Origin: Drechmeria coniospora
Lineage: Eukaryota; Ascomycota; Sordariomycetes; Hypocreales; Ophiocordycipitaceae
DNA length: 64,000 bases
Assembly (NCBI RefSeq): GCF_001625195.1
Contig: NC_054390.1
Span: 9,149,222-9,213,221 of the forward strand
Direction of reading: 5' to 3'
The notes under the pieces are model-generated. The model ran no database searches, was not told the DNA's origin, and saw nothing but the letters and a program-made list of their open reading frames with translations. Position 1 is the stretch's first letter; the number at the start of each line of letters is the position of its first letter. Shown here in pieces: positions 24,318 through 36,500 of this stretch. Position numbers and translations under genes: made by a program.

Positions 24318-25352
24318 TCAGCAGGTGAGCGGAATGGAGAGGATCGGTGTGTGCTTTGCTGGTGCGCCGGCAGGATGAGTCGAAAACAAGGGTGGCGGGA
24401 TTGGGCTCGGAAGAGAGTCGCGTCGGCTCAACTCGAGCTCACCAATTGTGAGGTCAAGCTCCGGTACGGGTATTCGCAGAGGCCGCCGCCGATGCCTGTT
24501 GTCGGAATGGGGACATTGCCCTTCTCCAACGGATGATCGATGGGAGTGGAAGGAGCACTCCCGAAAGCCGAACATGCGTTGGTCGTTGCGCAGCTTGTTG
24601 GCCGATATGCGCAACTGGGGGTTCTTGAAGCGCACATCGATGCCCGCCGAGGTCATGTTGCGAACATGCATCGCGTAGTCGGCGGCGAACTCGGGGAGCG
24701 AGTCGAAGAGGGCTCGGAAACGTGCGAGGTCGGAGGTTGCCGAGTCTTGGGGGTGAAACTTGAGCGGCTGGTGAGGGTCTGTTGTGAGTGAGAAGGCGAC
24801 CATGGCGACGGCCCAGCGGCGAATTCGAACGGCCGTCACGGCATCGGATTGGGCGTACAAGTGTTTGATGAGGTTCGGCGGCACGTCCCAGTCATATTTT
24901 AGGTACAGATCCTGGATGGCGTCCATGGCAAGGTCCTGCAGCTTGGAGATTTTGAGGTTGGCGGCGAAGAGATGTAGGTGGATGATGGCCCAATGAAGGT
25001 CCTGCGACGCGCTCGTCTCGTGCGCGTCGCTGACGGCTTGATCGACGAAATGCCTAAAGGTCGAGGGCCAGTGAACCCACTCGACGAAGAGGGCAAACAT
25101 TGTTCCCGATTCTCCCGGAAGCCATAGACAGACCGGCGTGGGTGCGGAGGGATCGTCCAGCCGTTCACGAAAGAAGGAGGAGACGGAGCGGAGCAGGCGG
25201 CGGTTGACGGTGAAGTTCAGCTGCCTGGCTCCAACGAGCACCGTCGTCATGTCCAGTACGTCAGAGGGCGGAGGCGGCAATGACTTGTCGAGCCTCGTCC
25301 GAAGACAAGTATTCGTCGGCCGGGATAAGTCCATCTTGTCTATGGAAAGCAT
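24318..25352 (-). CDS. BTB/POZ domain protein
   Basis: A single-exon 344-aa frame. Residues about 30-120 match a fungal BTB/POZ fold: DVLDMTTVLVGARQLNFTVNRRLLRSVSSFFRERL, i.e. a beta strand, then the helix in which the tested side chain precedes SxxFxxxL. This is followed by a LWLPGE / FALFVEWVHW segment as in fungal BTB proteins of the 'nuclear pore or SKP1-like' annotation class. A helical region follows (HLFAANLKISKLQDLAMDAIQDLY), the usual back-helices after the BTB fold. The C-terminal 120 residues are polar and basic without a recognised domain. BTB proteins act as dimerisation or Cul3-adaptor modules; the partner here is unknown. ATG 25352 is used; a second in-frame ATG lies six codons on. 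Confidence 0.82.
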   Translation of the reverse strand: MLSIDKMDLSRPTNTCLRTRLDKSLPPPPSDVLDMTTVLVGARQLNFTVNRRLLRSVSSFFRERLDDPSAPTPVCLWLPGESGTMFALFVEWVHWPSTFRHFVDQAVSDAHETSASQDLHWAIIHLHLFAANLKISKLQDLAMDAIQDLYLKYDWDVPPNLIKHLYAQSDAVTAVRIRRWAVAMVAFSLTTDPHQPLKFHPQDSATSDLARFRALFDSLPEFAADYAMHVRNMTSAGIDVRFKNPQLRISANKLRNDQRMFGFRECSFHSHRSSVGEGQCPHSDNRHRRRPLRIPVPELDLTIGELELSRRDSLPSPIPPPLFSTHPAGAPAKHTPILSIPLTC

Positions 25353-27333
25353 TGCCGCTGTTTACTCACGACAGCTCTCAAGAAACACGAGACGGCACCG
25401 GTGAGTGAGAGAGAGGGGTGGAAGGAGGCAAAAGAGAGGAGGCGAGAGAAGGCGGAAGGGGAGGATCAAGAGAGGGTACTGCCACACCGGACTTGAAGGA
25501 TGGAGATATGTGGTGGCGTCCTTCCGTTGGCCATCGGCGGCAAATTCAAACGGTCCGGGATCCCTAGCCAGAGTCAGCATGACGGAACGGAGGACCAGAT
25601 GATGGTGACACAGACTCGGACAAATGAGAAACTTTATCTCGTGTCACGGAGAGGAACCGAGCAGAACCGAGTGGAGAAGGGGCGTGTGTAAGAGGCCTGG
25701 ACAATATGGCCGACGTCCCAGGCGACGAGTCTAAAGGGGCAACGGGGTCAGTCCAGGCGATAGAACGATGGTGATGTGGGAAGGGCACTGAAGAGCGTGG
25801 GAAAGGCTTGTGGCCGGATGAAGTGCCACTTCCCATCCTAGTTTGGCTGTAGGTGCATGTTGAAAGCCAAGGTGAGTCGAGGTAACGCTGGCGGCGGAAA
25901 GAAAAGGATGCCAGGAGCTCTGTGGCCGGATGCTTCCAAGGGAGAGCACTTTTCCCCGTCTCCCTCTCGACGGTGAAACAACTCGGCGCACAGATGCCGG
26001 CGATATTCGAGTACCTTGGCCCCACGAGATCCAAGGTCCGGGCACCTGCCACGAAGAGGATGCCGGTCCAAGGGATACACTCCTATGTTTCGGACGCGCA
26101 TTAGCCAAGCAAAGGCCAGGTACCGATTCGTACGTACGGGGCTGCTGGGGTCATGGGAGCAGTGGACGACGGGCCAGCAGGTAGTTCCATAGCTGTCGGC
26201 TTGGCGAGCAGGCACAGCAGCATCGACGAGACTCTGCTGCTCGTATGGACACGGTGATGCGGCCTCGGATGTCGCATCGAGTTTGATGAGATGACGGTGA
26301 AAGCGGAGAGGAGAAGCGTTCAGGGAGTCGATCAGTGGGGGAGACGGTGAGGTGTTCACGAGCAGATAGGCAAGGAAGGTGCCGACGACCTAGGCAGTTG
26401 CCTCTTTATTACGAGGGCAGGTCATTGAGGAAGGTGCCAACCAGATTGGCAATTGCCTGCTTATTACGGGTAATCTAGGGCAATTAATATGACGAGCGAT
26501 AGCACGAGCAATACCATCCATGTACGAACCATACAGTACCTTGGCCGTGTCTTGACTCGACTCAGTTTTCTTCCCACGCCTTTTCGGTATTCTTCCAAAC
26601 GCCTTTTCGCCACTTGCCGGCCTCGTATCCCGATCCGAAGTGGCGGTTGCGGCACGACTTATTGTGATGCCAGCCGGCGGTCGTGGTGCTGGGCGTCCAA
26701 GAAAGCGAGCGAGCGAGCCAGCAATCAAAACGCTCAGCTCAACGTCAGGGGGAACAGGATAGAGCAGCCTTTCCACGGTGGGCGGCCTGCTGAATTATCT
26801 ACCACTGACTGTTCCGCGTGGGGACCATCCTGCCAGCCATGGCAGCCCCCCAGATTCTCCCTTGCGGCTCCAACGGCACCGAGTCTTCCGGTCGCCGGTC
26901 CCAAGGGAGAGCCAAGATGCTGTCTGCCTTCCATGGCCTGGGTGCCTTGGGCTGCTGCCATTTCCTGGCGCCGTCCGATGATGGCCCCTCGTCCTCTTGC
27001 TCGCATCGTGATGGTGATTCGTTCTTCGACCTGCCGTGGTTCCGCCACCATAGGGATATCGTGTCTGTCCAGCCTCGATGTTCATCCTCGCCACGGCCCA
27101 AGTATGATCCTGCAAACTGCGTCATCTTTCTCACCGGGGCAACCATTGGCTGCCCCCCTCGATTCACTTCCCATGTGCACGCCAACACCCCTCCCCTCGT
27201 GTGATTTGTCTTTTCGCACCAACCGAGGGAGGCAAATGTCCTCGGAGGCGACAGGGCAGGCCGCGAGCTTTGCGAAGCACGTCCACGGCGCGCCACGACG
27301 ACGGAGGGCACTCCACATCCCGACAACATTCGT
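25353..27333. other. Intergenic region, no supported gene
   Basis: Open frames on both strands (for example 25838-26359 and 26390-26776 on minus, 26489-27337 on plus) reach 130-280 codons but show no domain, motif or consistent splice pattern. A low-expression or rapidly evolving gene on the minus strand cannot be excluded. A direct repeat of about 40 bases (GCAGTTGCCTCTTTATTACG-like, 26390-26470) is visible. Confidence 0.4.
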
Positions 27334-29423
27334 CTAGGCGGACGAGCGTTTAGGTAGTCCGGCGCCGTCGTCACCAGACGCGCCGCTCTCGGCGTTGCTG
27401 CTGTCGTCAAGCCTCATCGGGTTGTCCGGCGTCCCCATCCACGGCGGCGGCGGCGGCCGAGAGGTAAATCGCGGTTTGGGAAACGGCGTGAGCGTCGTGG
27501 GGTCCGTGTGCTCGGCCGTTGCGGCCGAGTCGGAGAGACCTCCGGCTATTTCGGCCAGGGCAATTCGTCGACCCGACGGGTTGGCTGGGCCCGCGCCCAC
27601 GCCCATGCCCACGCCCACGCCCACGCCCACGCCCGCGCCGGCACCCGTTTGGCCGCCGTCAAGGCGAGCTCTCTTCGCCGATGGCGGCCTTCCTTCGACC
27701 GAGCCTTGGTGTTCGGTCGCGCTCGAGCCGAACAGGCGGCTTTTCTCGGCGTCGATCTGCGACTTTGACCGTCTCTCTCGTAGCCGGATGCCGTACTTCT
27801 TTCGAATCATGCTCTGCTTCGAGGTGTAGCTGTTCTTGAGCTTCGCCAGCTCGCCGTCGCGTTGATCGGGCGGAAGCTGCATGGCATTCCTCATCAGACA
27901 GCCGAATTTCGCCTCGGCCAGTTGCATCTCGGTTTCGAGCTGGGCCCTCTGGGCCGGTGTGAGCCTCGCGTACGGGTCCACGGCGCCGGCCGACTGCGGA
28001 GTGGTGGTGGACGGAGTCGGCGTGGGCGTTGCCGTCGCTGCCGACCTCTGACCTGGCGTCGTGCGCGGTGGTGTCGGGTTCGAAACAGGCGTCGCCATCG
28101 CCGATGCGAAGTGAGCAGGCGCCTTCCCGGCCAACTGCAGAGACATGGCGTGCAATTCCCTCCGCACGGCCATGGCCGCCGCCTCATCGTGATCCCCGCA
28201 GACTTTGTTCCTCAGGTGGTAGGCGAGACCGCCGTTGCTGGTGAAGAAACAGCCGCAGTGGAGACAGATGACCTGGCCGACCAGGTCAAACTTTAGCGTG
28301 TGCTCGCATGCCCATTTGGCGACGTGCTAGCATGCTCCTTGTCAGCTCTCGTCCCGAGGCAGGCGGGTTTTCGACCGACGTCGTGGTGCATACATATCGC
28401 AGCGCTTGGCCGTCGCTGCAAGGACGGCGGCAATTTTCGCAACGAACGACCCCGCCGGAGAGGACGGGAGGTCTGGCGGGCGGCGCGGTGGGCAGCTGCC
28501 GATGCGGCACCGTTGCCGATGTCGAGCTGGACGGGGCCGGTGCGGCGACGACGACGGTCAGATGCGGCGACGGGACGACATGCTCGGCGCCATCGGGCGA
28601 CTTCTCTTCGACGATGTCCTGAAGGTCGTAGCCGAGACGCTCGGCCCGAGCCAGGGCGTTGACCAAGGGCCGAGGGCGGATCGTCTCCAGCCGTCTCGCG
28701 AGTGCCTTGTCCAGGAAGTCGTTGCTGGCGTTGGCCAGCAGGGCGTCGGCAACTTCGTCCAAGTCCTGGGCCGTCAGGTGTTGGACGACTTGCCCTTTTG
28801 CTTCCCTGATCATGCGTCCGCCATAGCGCTGGAGAGGCTGCTCGAGGGTCGTGGTCGTCGCTCGAGAGAATATGCCGCTTGCCTGTCACGGGATGGTCGT
28901 GAGCCAGCCGTCGCGGCGGACGAGCACCTTTGACGGAGCCGACGGAGGTACCTACGATGAAAGCAAGGTGGAACTCGGAGCCCAGCAGGCACTTGGTCCA
29001 CTTCTCACGAACGACCTGGCGGACGACGTTGGCGCTCGTTCTGTCGATCAGATCTCGAAGTGGGCCGTGCTCGGGCGCGGCCTCGACCGAGGAGTCGGTG
29101 GCCTCGGGGGAGGCCAAGGAGCCGAGAGAGGTGGAAGCGCGTCCTCCACCCGAGGACGAGGCCGAGGCCCGGTGGTTCGCCGGAGGCAGCTCCGACGCAG
29201 AGCTATGTGCGTTGCCTTTCGAGGCCGGCAGGGCGGGTGGCGGGGCGATGGAGGGCGGAGGAGCGTCGTTTGCTCGCGGCGGGCTTCTCGTCCGCGACGG
29301 AGGCTGCCCGTTCGTAGGCGGCTGCTGTCGGGCAGCCGAGGCGGACGAGGCGGACGAGGCGGGAAGCGAGTGCGGATCGAAGCGTCGTAGGTCGCCGGCG
29401 AGGCCGCCGTTGGTCAGAACCAT
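27334..29423 (-). CDS. Protein with tandem C2HC zinc fingers, three exons
   Basis: Minus-strand exons are 29423-28956, 28882-28394 and 28326-27334, giving about 649 aa. The introns are 73 and 67 bases, GT-AG; the second has a CTGAC branch. The N-terminus is Ser/Ala/Pro-rich. A helical core follows (REKWTKCLLGSEFHLAFI, continuing through RYGGRMIREAKGQVVQHL and ADALLANASNDFLDKALARR). The fingers sit either side of intron 2 and have identical spacing: C-EN-C-x12-H-x5-C and C-LH-C-x12-H-x5-C. This is a C2HC arrangement reminiscent of FOG-type or atypical C2H2 fingers. The last third has a charged helix (LETEMQLAEAKFG) and a Gly/Val repeat encoded by GCCCAC-type hexamers at 27592-27645. Nuclear, DNA- or protein-binding role inferred from the fingers. 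I do not recognise the orthologue. Confidence 0.72.
27592..27645 (-). repeat. Hexanucleotide repeat coding for a Gly/Val tract
   Basis: Plus-strand CCCACG/CCCATG/CCCGCG units lie in frame within the C2HC protein and encode GV/GA dipeptides. Six-base units keep the frame. Confidence 0.85.
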
Positions 29424-30205
29424 GGCCGTTCTGCGCTGGTCGATGGATGATGCCGGCGAAGGTGAGGGTGGTGATGGTGACGGTGACGAGGACGACGGAA
29501 TGGCGCACAGGGATGCCAGCCTGGCACAGTCTGCAGCGCGGCACACGCAAGCGAGGGGGGCGGGTGACGGTGCTGGTGTGTTGCTGCCGAACTATATCGG
29601 CCTCTGGCCGGACCGCTTTCCGCGAGGCGCGTTCATTGACTGACTCGACGACGCGTGAAGCCGCAATAGCGGGCCAGCAGAAGAAGTTTCGAGCCCTTGA
29701 GATCTGGCCGGGGCCTGAAACCGTTAGGCAGCCGAAAGGAGTTAGAGGTTTGGAACAGCAGTAAGTACTGTATACTTGCAAGTGTGAGTACGGTACGGAG
29801 CAAGCAAGTACTGCAAAGGCCTCGAGCCACACTACCGATACTACGGCGTTTACTGCAGTACCAGTACTGTAATGATACGGGGTACTCCGTACAATGAATA
29901 TGGTTTTCTACCACTCCGTATTTTAGGTACCTTGGTAAACCTACTTGCTCCACCAACACTGTTAAGTACTTGGCCTGCAGAAGGGAGCGTTTGTGCATGA
30001 GTATGTCACCGTGGGAGTAAGTACAGTACAGTTACAAAAGTACTGTAAGTACAGTACAGTTACAAAAGTACTTGTACTTAGTACTCCGTACTTGGGTAAA
30101 AATCAATAACTATTGCCTGTCTAAGTACTTGGGTGTAGACGTAACTCGATAAGAACTGGCATACGGAGTACCTATGGAGTACTTGTACTTACAGTACTCA
30201 CAGTA

Positions 30206-30302
30206 CAGTACAAATACAGTACAAATACAGTACAAATACAGTACAAGTGCAGTACAAGTGCAGTACAAGTACAGTACAAGTACAGTACAAGTACAGTACA
30301 GT
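30206..30302. repeat. 11-base tandem repeat, about nine copies
   Basis: Unit CAGTACAAATA drifting to CAGTACAAGTG and CAGTACAAGTA from left to right. It appears to have expanded from the local GTAC words. Confidence 0.92.
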
Positions 30303-30851
30303 AGTGTGTGAGTGATTGCTAATGTACAACTACAGTACTCCGTACACGTACTGTAGGTGCATGTACTCAGTGCTCCATGCACATGTACTGACAAGTACCT
30401 GTTGTCGTTGCACCAAGGTACTACTTAACTGTAGGTGTGCAGTAGGTGCTCCGTACTGCAACTTACTGTACACCTTAATTTGTTGTAGTTCTTGGAAAGT
30501 AACGCCCATACACTCACTGTACGATAGGTGTGCATGTGCGGAGTACTGACCTGGTACAAAGTACATGGCACGTGTTCCACAAGTAAGAACATGCATGTAC
30601 AGTACATTTGCAGGTACTTACTTACATGTACATGTACATTACATTGTACGGAGTACTTACTCCGCACATGCACTCCGTACTTGTACTGTAAGTATGCAAT
30701 GTTCACGGGCGATGGAATGATTACAAGTACAGTACAAGTACTGCTGGTGCAGTGCCGAGGACTTTCGTTGTACTTGCCGTACTTGCATCTAAGTACACGC
30801 AAGTACGGAGTACACTTGGTGCATTACAAGTACACGCCAAAATAGGTGTCC

Positions 30852-30876
30852 CCACTACAAGTGAATCGACACTATT
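30852..30876 (-). mobile_element. Fragment of the hairpin (MITE-like) element
   Basis: CACTACAAGTGAATCGACAC is, with one base missing, the reverse complement of the left arm of the full hairpin at 34258-34330. Only one arm is present. Confidence 0.45.
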
Positions 30877-31006
30877 GCGACGCCATTATTATAGTAACTG
30901 CTAGATTGTTACCCATGGACTATTAATCCCCCTTTTCGGACCCGCTCCAACCTCTACTCCTCAGCCGCTGACTTACTTAGAGTAAGGACTTACTTACATG
31001 TAAGTA

Positions 31007-31226
31007 CTGTACTTGCAACTACACAGTACTGTACTTGCAACTACATCGTGCTGTACTTGCAACTACATCGTGCTGTACTTGCAACTAAATAGTGCTGTAC
31101 TTGCAACTAGATCGTGCTGTACTTGCAACTAAATAGTGCTGTACTTGCAACTACATAGTGCTGTACTTGCAACTAGATCGTGCTGTACTTGCAACTAAAT
31201 AGTGCTGTACTTGCAACTACATAGTA
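31007..31226. repeat. 22-base tandem repeat, ten copies
   Basis: Each unit begins CTGTACTTGCAACTA and ends in a variable ANATMGTG-type tail (ACATCGTG, AAATAGTG, AGATCGTG). The variants alternate in a higher-order pattern. There are no unique spacers, so it is not a CRISPR array. Confidence 0.93.
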
Positions 31227-31569
31227 CTGCAAGTACTTACAGATAAGTAAATCTTCAACTGCCCGTCCTTACATTACAGTACGAACTTGCATGCAAACAC
31301 GCACAACCACCTGCACCTTTCAACCTCCCCCCTCGCCTCACAAGATGCGACCTCGGACTCACAGTACTAGTTGTTGAAAAAATAAACTAGAAAATAAGCC
31401 TAGTGTATATACTAGTAAGGCGACTTCTGCCGTCCGTCGAGGTCGGATCGATGCAGCCGTCGCTGTAGCACACCTGACCGCGTTTCTGTCCTCAACGACG
31501 GTACTTGATCCATCGACAAAACGGCCACCTGCGATGACCACGTCGTCCTCGTCACCTCATCTCATCTCT

Positions 31570-33483
31570 CTATGTCGCCAGCGGCCAGTCCTCGGTTTTG
31601 TTGTAAAGAATTCCATTAATCACGACGCCACCACCCCTCTTGGCCAGCGCCCAGGCGTCGTCGTCGCACGACATGGCAAAGCCGCGGACGTAGCACGGCT
31701 GCTTAGGTAGCTCCGGTGCATCATCGTGTTTTCTTGTCGACTCTGGGGAGCCTGTCGTGCCGAAGGACCGCAGATCGACCACGTCGCCCGTGGAGATGGA
31801 GTTGCCGGATAAAACACGCGAAAAGATGCGAAACATGGTCTCGGGCTGCTCCACGCCCGCACTGTGAGTGGCCTGGAAGACGCGACTGAAGGAGAGATTG
31901 CCAAATTGACGAACTTGGCCACCATCGTAGGTAGAATTCGTAACAATGGGCGCGTACCCGGCTGCCGGAAACTTTGCCGCGTACTGACCACCGGCCTTCT
32001 GCGCAACCTGAAGCGAGACATCCTCGCCGCTGAACCAGTTGCAGCAATAGTCGCGATCGCCGTAGACGAGCGCCACGCGGACGCCTCGATTCAGCAGGCT
32101 CGCCAGGCGACCGATATTCCCCCCTCGAAACTGATCGCGTGTTTTTTTGAAATTTTGGAAGACGGGATCGCTGAGCATGGTGAAGTTGACGGGTGACCCG
32201 ATGGCGTTTAGAATTTCGGCTTGATTGAGGTAATCGAGAAGGCGAAGCGGCCCGGGCGGGTGTCTCTCGGGTGCCAATATGTCATATGGACTTTTTCCCG
32301 ATTGGACGGGAATCATCTTGGTCTTGTTGTACATCTCGGTAGCCTTGGAGCATGCGTCAATCACCTCGGGCTGATGACCTGCACCTTCTGCATCAAGCTG
32401 GGCGGCGAGGGCGGCACAGCGAGCTATCAAGTACTTGTCACCGCCGGGGGCGGTAAAGTTCCGCAGAAGCTCGTCGGCTTCTTGGGCAGAAAAGAATTTG
32501 ATGCCGTACGTATTGTTGACGCCGAAATGGACAAAGTTGGCCACGTCGGTGGCCACGTCGACGCAGCCGTTGAGAATTCCAAGCGACGTAAGCCGAATCT
32601 CGACCGCCGAGGGGTCGAGGGCGCCGGCATGCCATTTTTCGTTCTGCTTCTGCCACACCTCGGAGAAGATGGGCCCGTAAATGCCGCCATAGCTTTCGGT
32701 AAAAAGGCTGACGGCCAGGGAGGATGTACGATTGAGATGACGGTGGGGGGTGGCGGTGAGGAAGCCTTGCATGACGTGCCAGACGGCCAAGGCTGCCGAC
32801 TGGGTCGTGTTGGCCGTATGCATGGGGTTGCCACTGCTGAATGTGCCGTTGACCGAATCCCACGAGGCCGCCGCGTTGGGATTGTAGGTCGGGGGCATGA
32901 CAAGCGTCTCCTCCACCATGGAGAGGGTACCGTCGGTGGGCGTGTCGTACGAGAAGCCTGTGTGGTTCGGCTACCGGAAGCATGGACGGTCACCACACCG
33001 GACCGCATCGGAGGGGGGAGGGGGGGCTTCGTCGAGGACGAGGGATGCTAGGCTTGCCTGATCGATGAAGAGCATGTTGGAAGCGCCGTCCCAGCCCCAT
33101 TCTCGAGCCACCGTCTCATAGCTGTTGAGGCCTCGCTCGACGATCTCGCAAGGGCCGTTGTAGCCGAAGAAGGCGTAGAGGGAGCTGCCGCCGGGTCCGC
33201 CGGTGAGCCAGACGGTCAAGTTGTCGGTCGGCTCGCGGGCCTCGACGTAGTAGAAGAATAGATTGGCGACATAGTCGCCGGGGACGCTGACCCATCCGGT
33301 GTACTGCTGCTGGCTGCTCGCGGCCGTCTTGCAGACGCCGTGAGGTTCCTTGTACGAGACATTCACGTTCCCGGGGAGGTTGATGACCGTCAGGTTTCGG
33401 GTCCGCTCGTCGGGGCGGAGGAACTGAGCGTCGGTGACGCCGAAGGCGAGGGCGAGCAGCAGGGTGGCGAACGAGAGAGACAT
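31570..33483 (-). CDS. Secreted serine carboxypeptidase (S10 family), two exons
   Basis: Minus-strand exons are 33483-33058 and 32970-31570, giving about 608 aa. The 87-base intron is GC-AG (CAG/GCAAGC...GGTAG). Splicing gives the conserved run FIDQPNHTGFSYDTPT, which supports it. A signal peptide starts at Met 33483 (MSLSFATLLLALAFGVTDA). S10 landmarks: WLTGGPGGSS (oxyanion region), nucleophile in FTESYGG (usually GESYGG), Asp in VYGDRDYCCNW, and His in FQATHSAGVEQPE (usually AGH). There are many N-glycosylation sequons. The family releases C-terminal residues from peptides, usually outside the cell or in the vacuole at acid pH. The variant residue before the nucleophile and the T-H instead of G-H are slightly unusual. 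Upstream in-frame ATGs at 33516 and 33549 arise from a 33-base duplication. Confidence 0.88.
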
Positions 33484-33546
33484 GGCCAAGGGCCGATGGG
33501 CGACGGAACGAACCATGGCCAAGGGCCGATGGGCGACGGAACGAAC
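33481..33546 (-). repeat. 33-base tandem duplication over the start codon
   Basis: Two perfect copies of a 33-base unit, each ending in an ATG in the carboxypeptidase frame. They add an 11-residue repeat (MVRSVAHRPLA) upstream of the signal peptide if an upstream ATG is used. Confidence 0.95.
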
Positions 33547-33549
33547 CAT

Positions 33550-36500
33550 GGCGCCAAAAATACCTGCAGACAAAAACGAGGCTCCTGGGGGGGAGGCGAG
33601 GAAGAAGGAGGCGATCGGACAGGAGGAAGGAGGAAATTTTGACCATTGCTGCGGCGGCCTGAGGTTCGCGGCAAGCCTTCGCTCCACCGGCCGGCTGGAC
33701 GAGCGATCCTCCTACATTGACGGAACCGACGACGAATTATTATTCATCGGCAGCAAGGCACGAATGGGACGAGGCACATGTCACGCACAACGAGCACCCG
33801 CACCGACCAAACGACGGACGGAGCGGAAGCGGCAAAGGGGTGCTGGGCTTCGAGGCTGAAGACGGGCATGTGTCGGTCGATGCTAGCACGTACTTGTACG
33901 TAAGGATGCATAATGATGCGGTGATGCAAGTATAGGAACTTGCACGAGCAATGATGGAGTGCAAGTATGGGAATTTGTGCGTGAGCTTGCATCGGCACGG
34001 CTGCCGTGCGGTACGTGTAGTTGGAAATACTGGAGTTGTAGTTGATTTGCCGTCGAATCCTGGCACAAGTACGGAGTACCCCGTACATGTACTCCGTACT
34101 TGTACTTGGGCCCAAAAAATTGTGCAAGTGCTTGTAAGTACAAGTACTTATGTGCAAGGGGACGTTGGATTGGTAATAATTAATTCTTTTTGGAGTAATA
34201 ATTCATACGCCGTATGCTGAAGCACTCCGAACGGGGGCACAGATATCAATCAATAGTGGGCCGACAAAAGTGTCGATTCACTTTGTAGTGGCAGGGCTAC
34301 TAAAATTGAATGGTCAATTTTGTCACGGGGTAATAGTGACTGCGCAGTATGACTTGTGCGGGACTTTACTTGTGAGTACTTGAGTCAGTAAGGCCAAGTA
34401 CCTGTGCTGGCCAGTATTGCACTCGTACTGTACTCCGTGCTGGGCCAGTATTGCACTCGTGCTGTACTCCGTACTGTAACTACAGTACTTGCACACCTAC
34501 GGCATTACCTCGGCACTTGCCGCGCTGTACGGGGACACTACTGGACTATAAAGTACCGTCAACCTTGAGTGCCGTATCCGTGCTCATGAAAGTACTTACG
34601 GAGTACTAAGCACTAGTCTGGCGGGGATGCACCCAAGTACCTACAGTAGGCGTGGTTGCACAACTACATACGAGTACTCACTACATATACGTGAACTGCT
34701 GTGAGTAGATGGTTGTGGTTGGAGCATTTTGCAACTCCGCCCATGCACTGTGCTGCGTTGGATGGTGTACTTGCAAGTACATTACACGTACGGAGTACAT
34801 ACGCACGTACAACCACTTGCAGTAATACTCCGCATATGCAAGTTCATGCAAGACGCAGGACGGCCTGTTGACTGGCCAAGTTCTGTAATGTATCACTTGT
34901 TAGTAGGGAGTACGGAGTACAGGTGCAGAGTATTACAATGAGAGCGATCTGATCATCCCTAGCATAAGTAAGGGCATGCCGGTACGGCGATTGAGTACGA
35001 CTACAGTACAGCACAGTACTGTATTTACAAGTACGTACTGTGCGTGCACTGTAATGGCTTCGGGTACAAATCATTACGTACTTGCGCAGAGGCAGACAAG
35101 TACCCCAATGGCCTCGATGACTCATGAATGATACACCTAGTGTAAGTACTCCGTACATGTACTTGATTACTTACTCCATACTTGCAACTAATTAGGTAAT
35201 TCCTTATACCTACTCCGTACACACACACACACACACACTCCGTACAGTACGGAGTAGAGCAAGTACTTATGTAAACGTGCTTATGTGCTAATAGGCTGAT
35301 GATGGCGCATCGACGGGTACCATGATTGCAGTTGCTGCTGAGCTTTGTTCTCCGTGCAGCCTCTTCTTATCCGTACTAGGTACTCCGTAATTACTGGTTC
35401 TTTGTATTCGTACTCTGCACTTTTTGTTGGTTCTTCGTATCCGCACTGGTTTTTCCTGTCGGCACTGGTACTTTTTATTATCCGTACTGATACTTTTTGT
35501 TCGTACTTTCTGCTTCTTATTCGTACTGGTCTTTGCATCCGCTTCCACTGGCTCTTCGTATCCGTACCGGTTCTTCTCATCATCACTTCGAACTCTTGGT
35601 TGATCAACCATGCTGTGCTCGGTACAAATGCAGGCGCTTGGCGTCATGAGCACGCAAGCACGCCGACTGCATCGGCTCGAACAATGGGCCGACGACGGTT
35701 CGACCGGCAGCACAAGCAGGCGTCGTAGGTCCAACGGCGCGATGCACCATGGGGAAACGGGTGGATGGGTGAGCGGTGCCGTGATTCCATTCCATTGAAT
35801 CGACGACGCTACGACGCCGCGAGAGGGGTTTGACTTGAAACATGCATTATTAGGCCAGATGATCCGAGACGTAGCCTCAACACTCGAGTGTGCTATGCGC
35901 CGGCGCATTCTGTAACAAGTGCCGAGAACAAGCACACCTGCAGCAGACGTGCTTGCTTGGACGCCAACGGCCTGCGCTAGACTTTAGAGCGTAAAGGGGC
36001 ACGCCTACGGATGATTGCCCTGAAATTATCCAGTCAGGACCTCGCTACCCGAGCCCAGCTAGTGGCAGGCAAGCAAGTACTTACGTATTGATACTTGCCA
36101 TGCCATTACACCTGTTTCGCCGTAGGCACTTTACGGTGATTAGGCGTACTTGCAATGCCATTACACCTGTTTCGCCGTAAGCACTTTACTGTGATTAGGC
36201 GTATTTGCGTACTTACAGTACAGAGTACTAGTATCAATACTCGGTACAACTACCTGAGCCAACACCACTTGGACTTGGCGTGCTGCGTACTGACTGTTCT
36301 CCGTACAGCTACTAGGTACCTAGTACTAACCTACAAGCGCTGTAGTACAGAGTACTACCAAGGTACTCCGTAGGCCATTACCTCCTCCGTACCGACCTGG
36401 CAGGTACTGCAAGTGCTTGTGCTTGTGCGTGCCAAGCAACATCGTACAGAGCACTCCGTGGAGAATACGAACTTGCTCCCTGCCGCTTCAAGTACAAAAG

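Larger units (their letters stand above)
29424..31569. other. GTAC-word intergenic DNA with two minisatellites
   Basis: No supported gene. From 29760 to 31250 the sequence is almost entirely GTAC-core words, including an 11-base and a 22-base tandem array listed separately and a fragment of a hairpin element at 30852-30876. Confidence 0.6.

Noticed and set aside
25838..27337. Open frames of 128-282 codons on both strands between the BTB and C2HC genes
   Set aside because: No domain, signal peptide or splice pattern; kept only as a note in the intergenic entry.
31007..31226. CRISPR-like array
   Set aside because: Units follow each other without unique spacers, and the window is eukaryotic.
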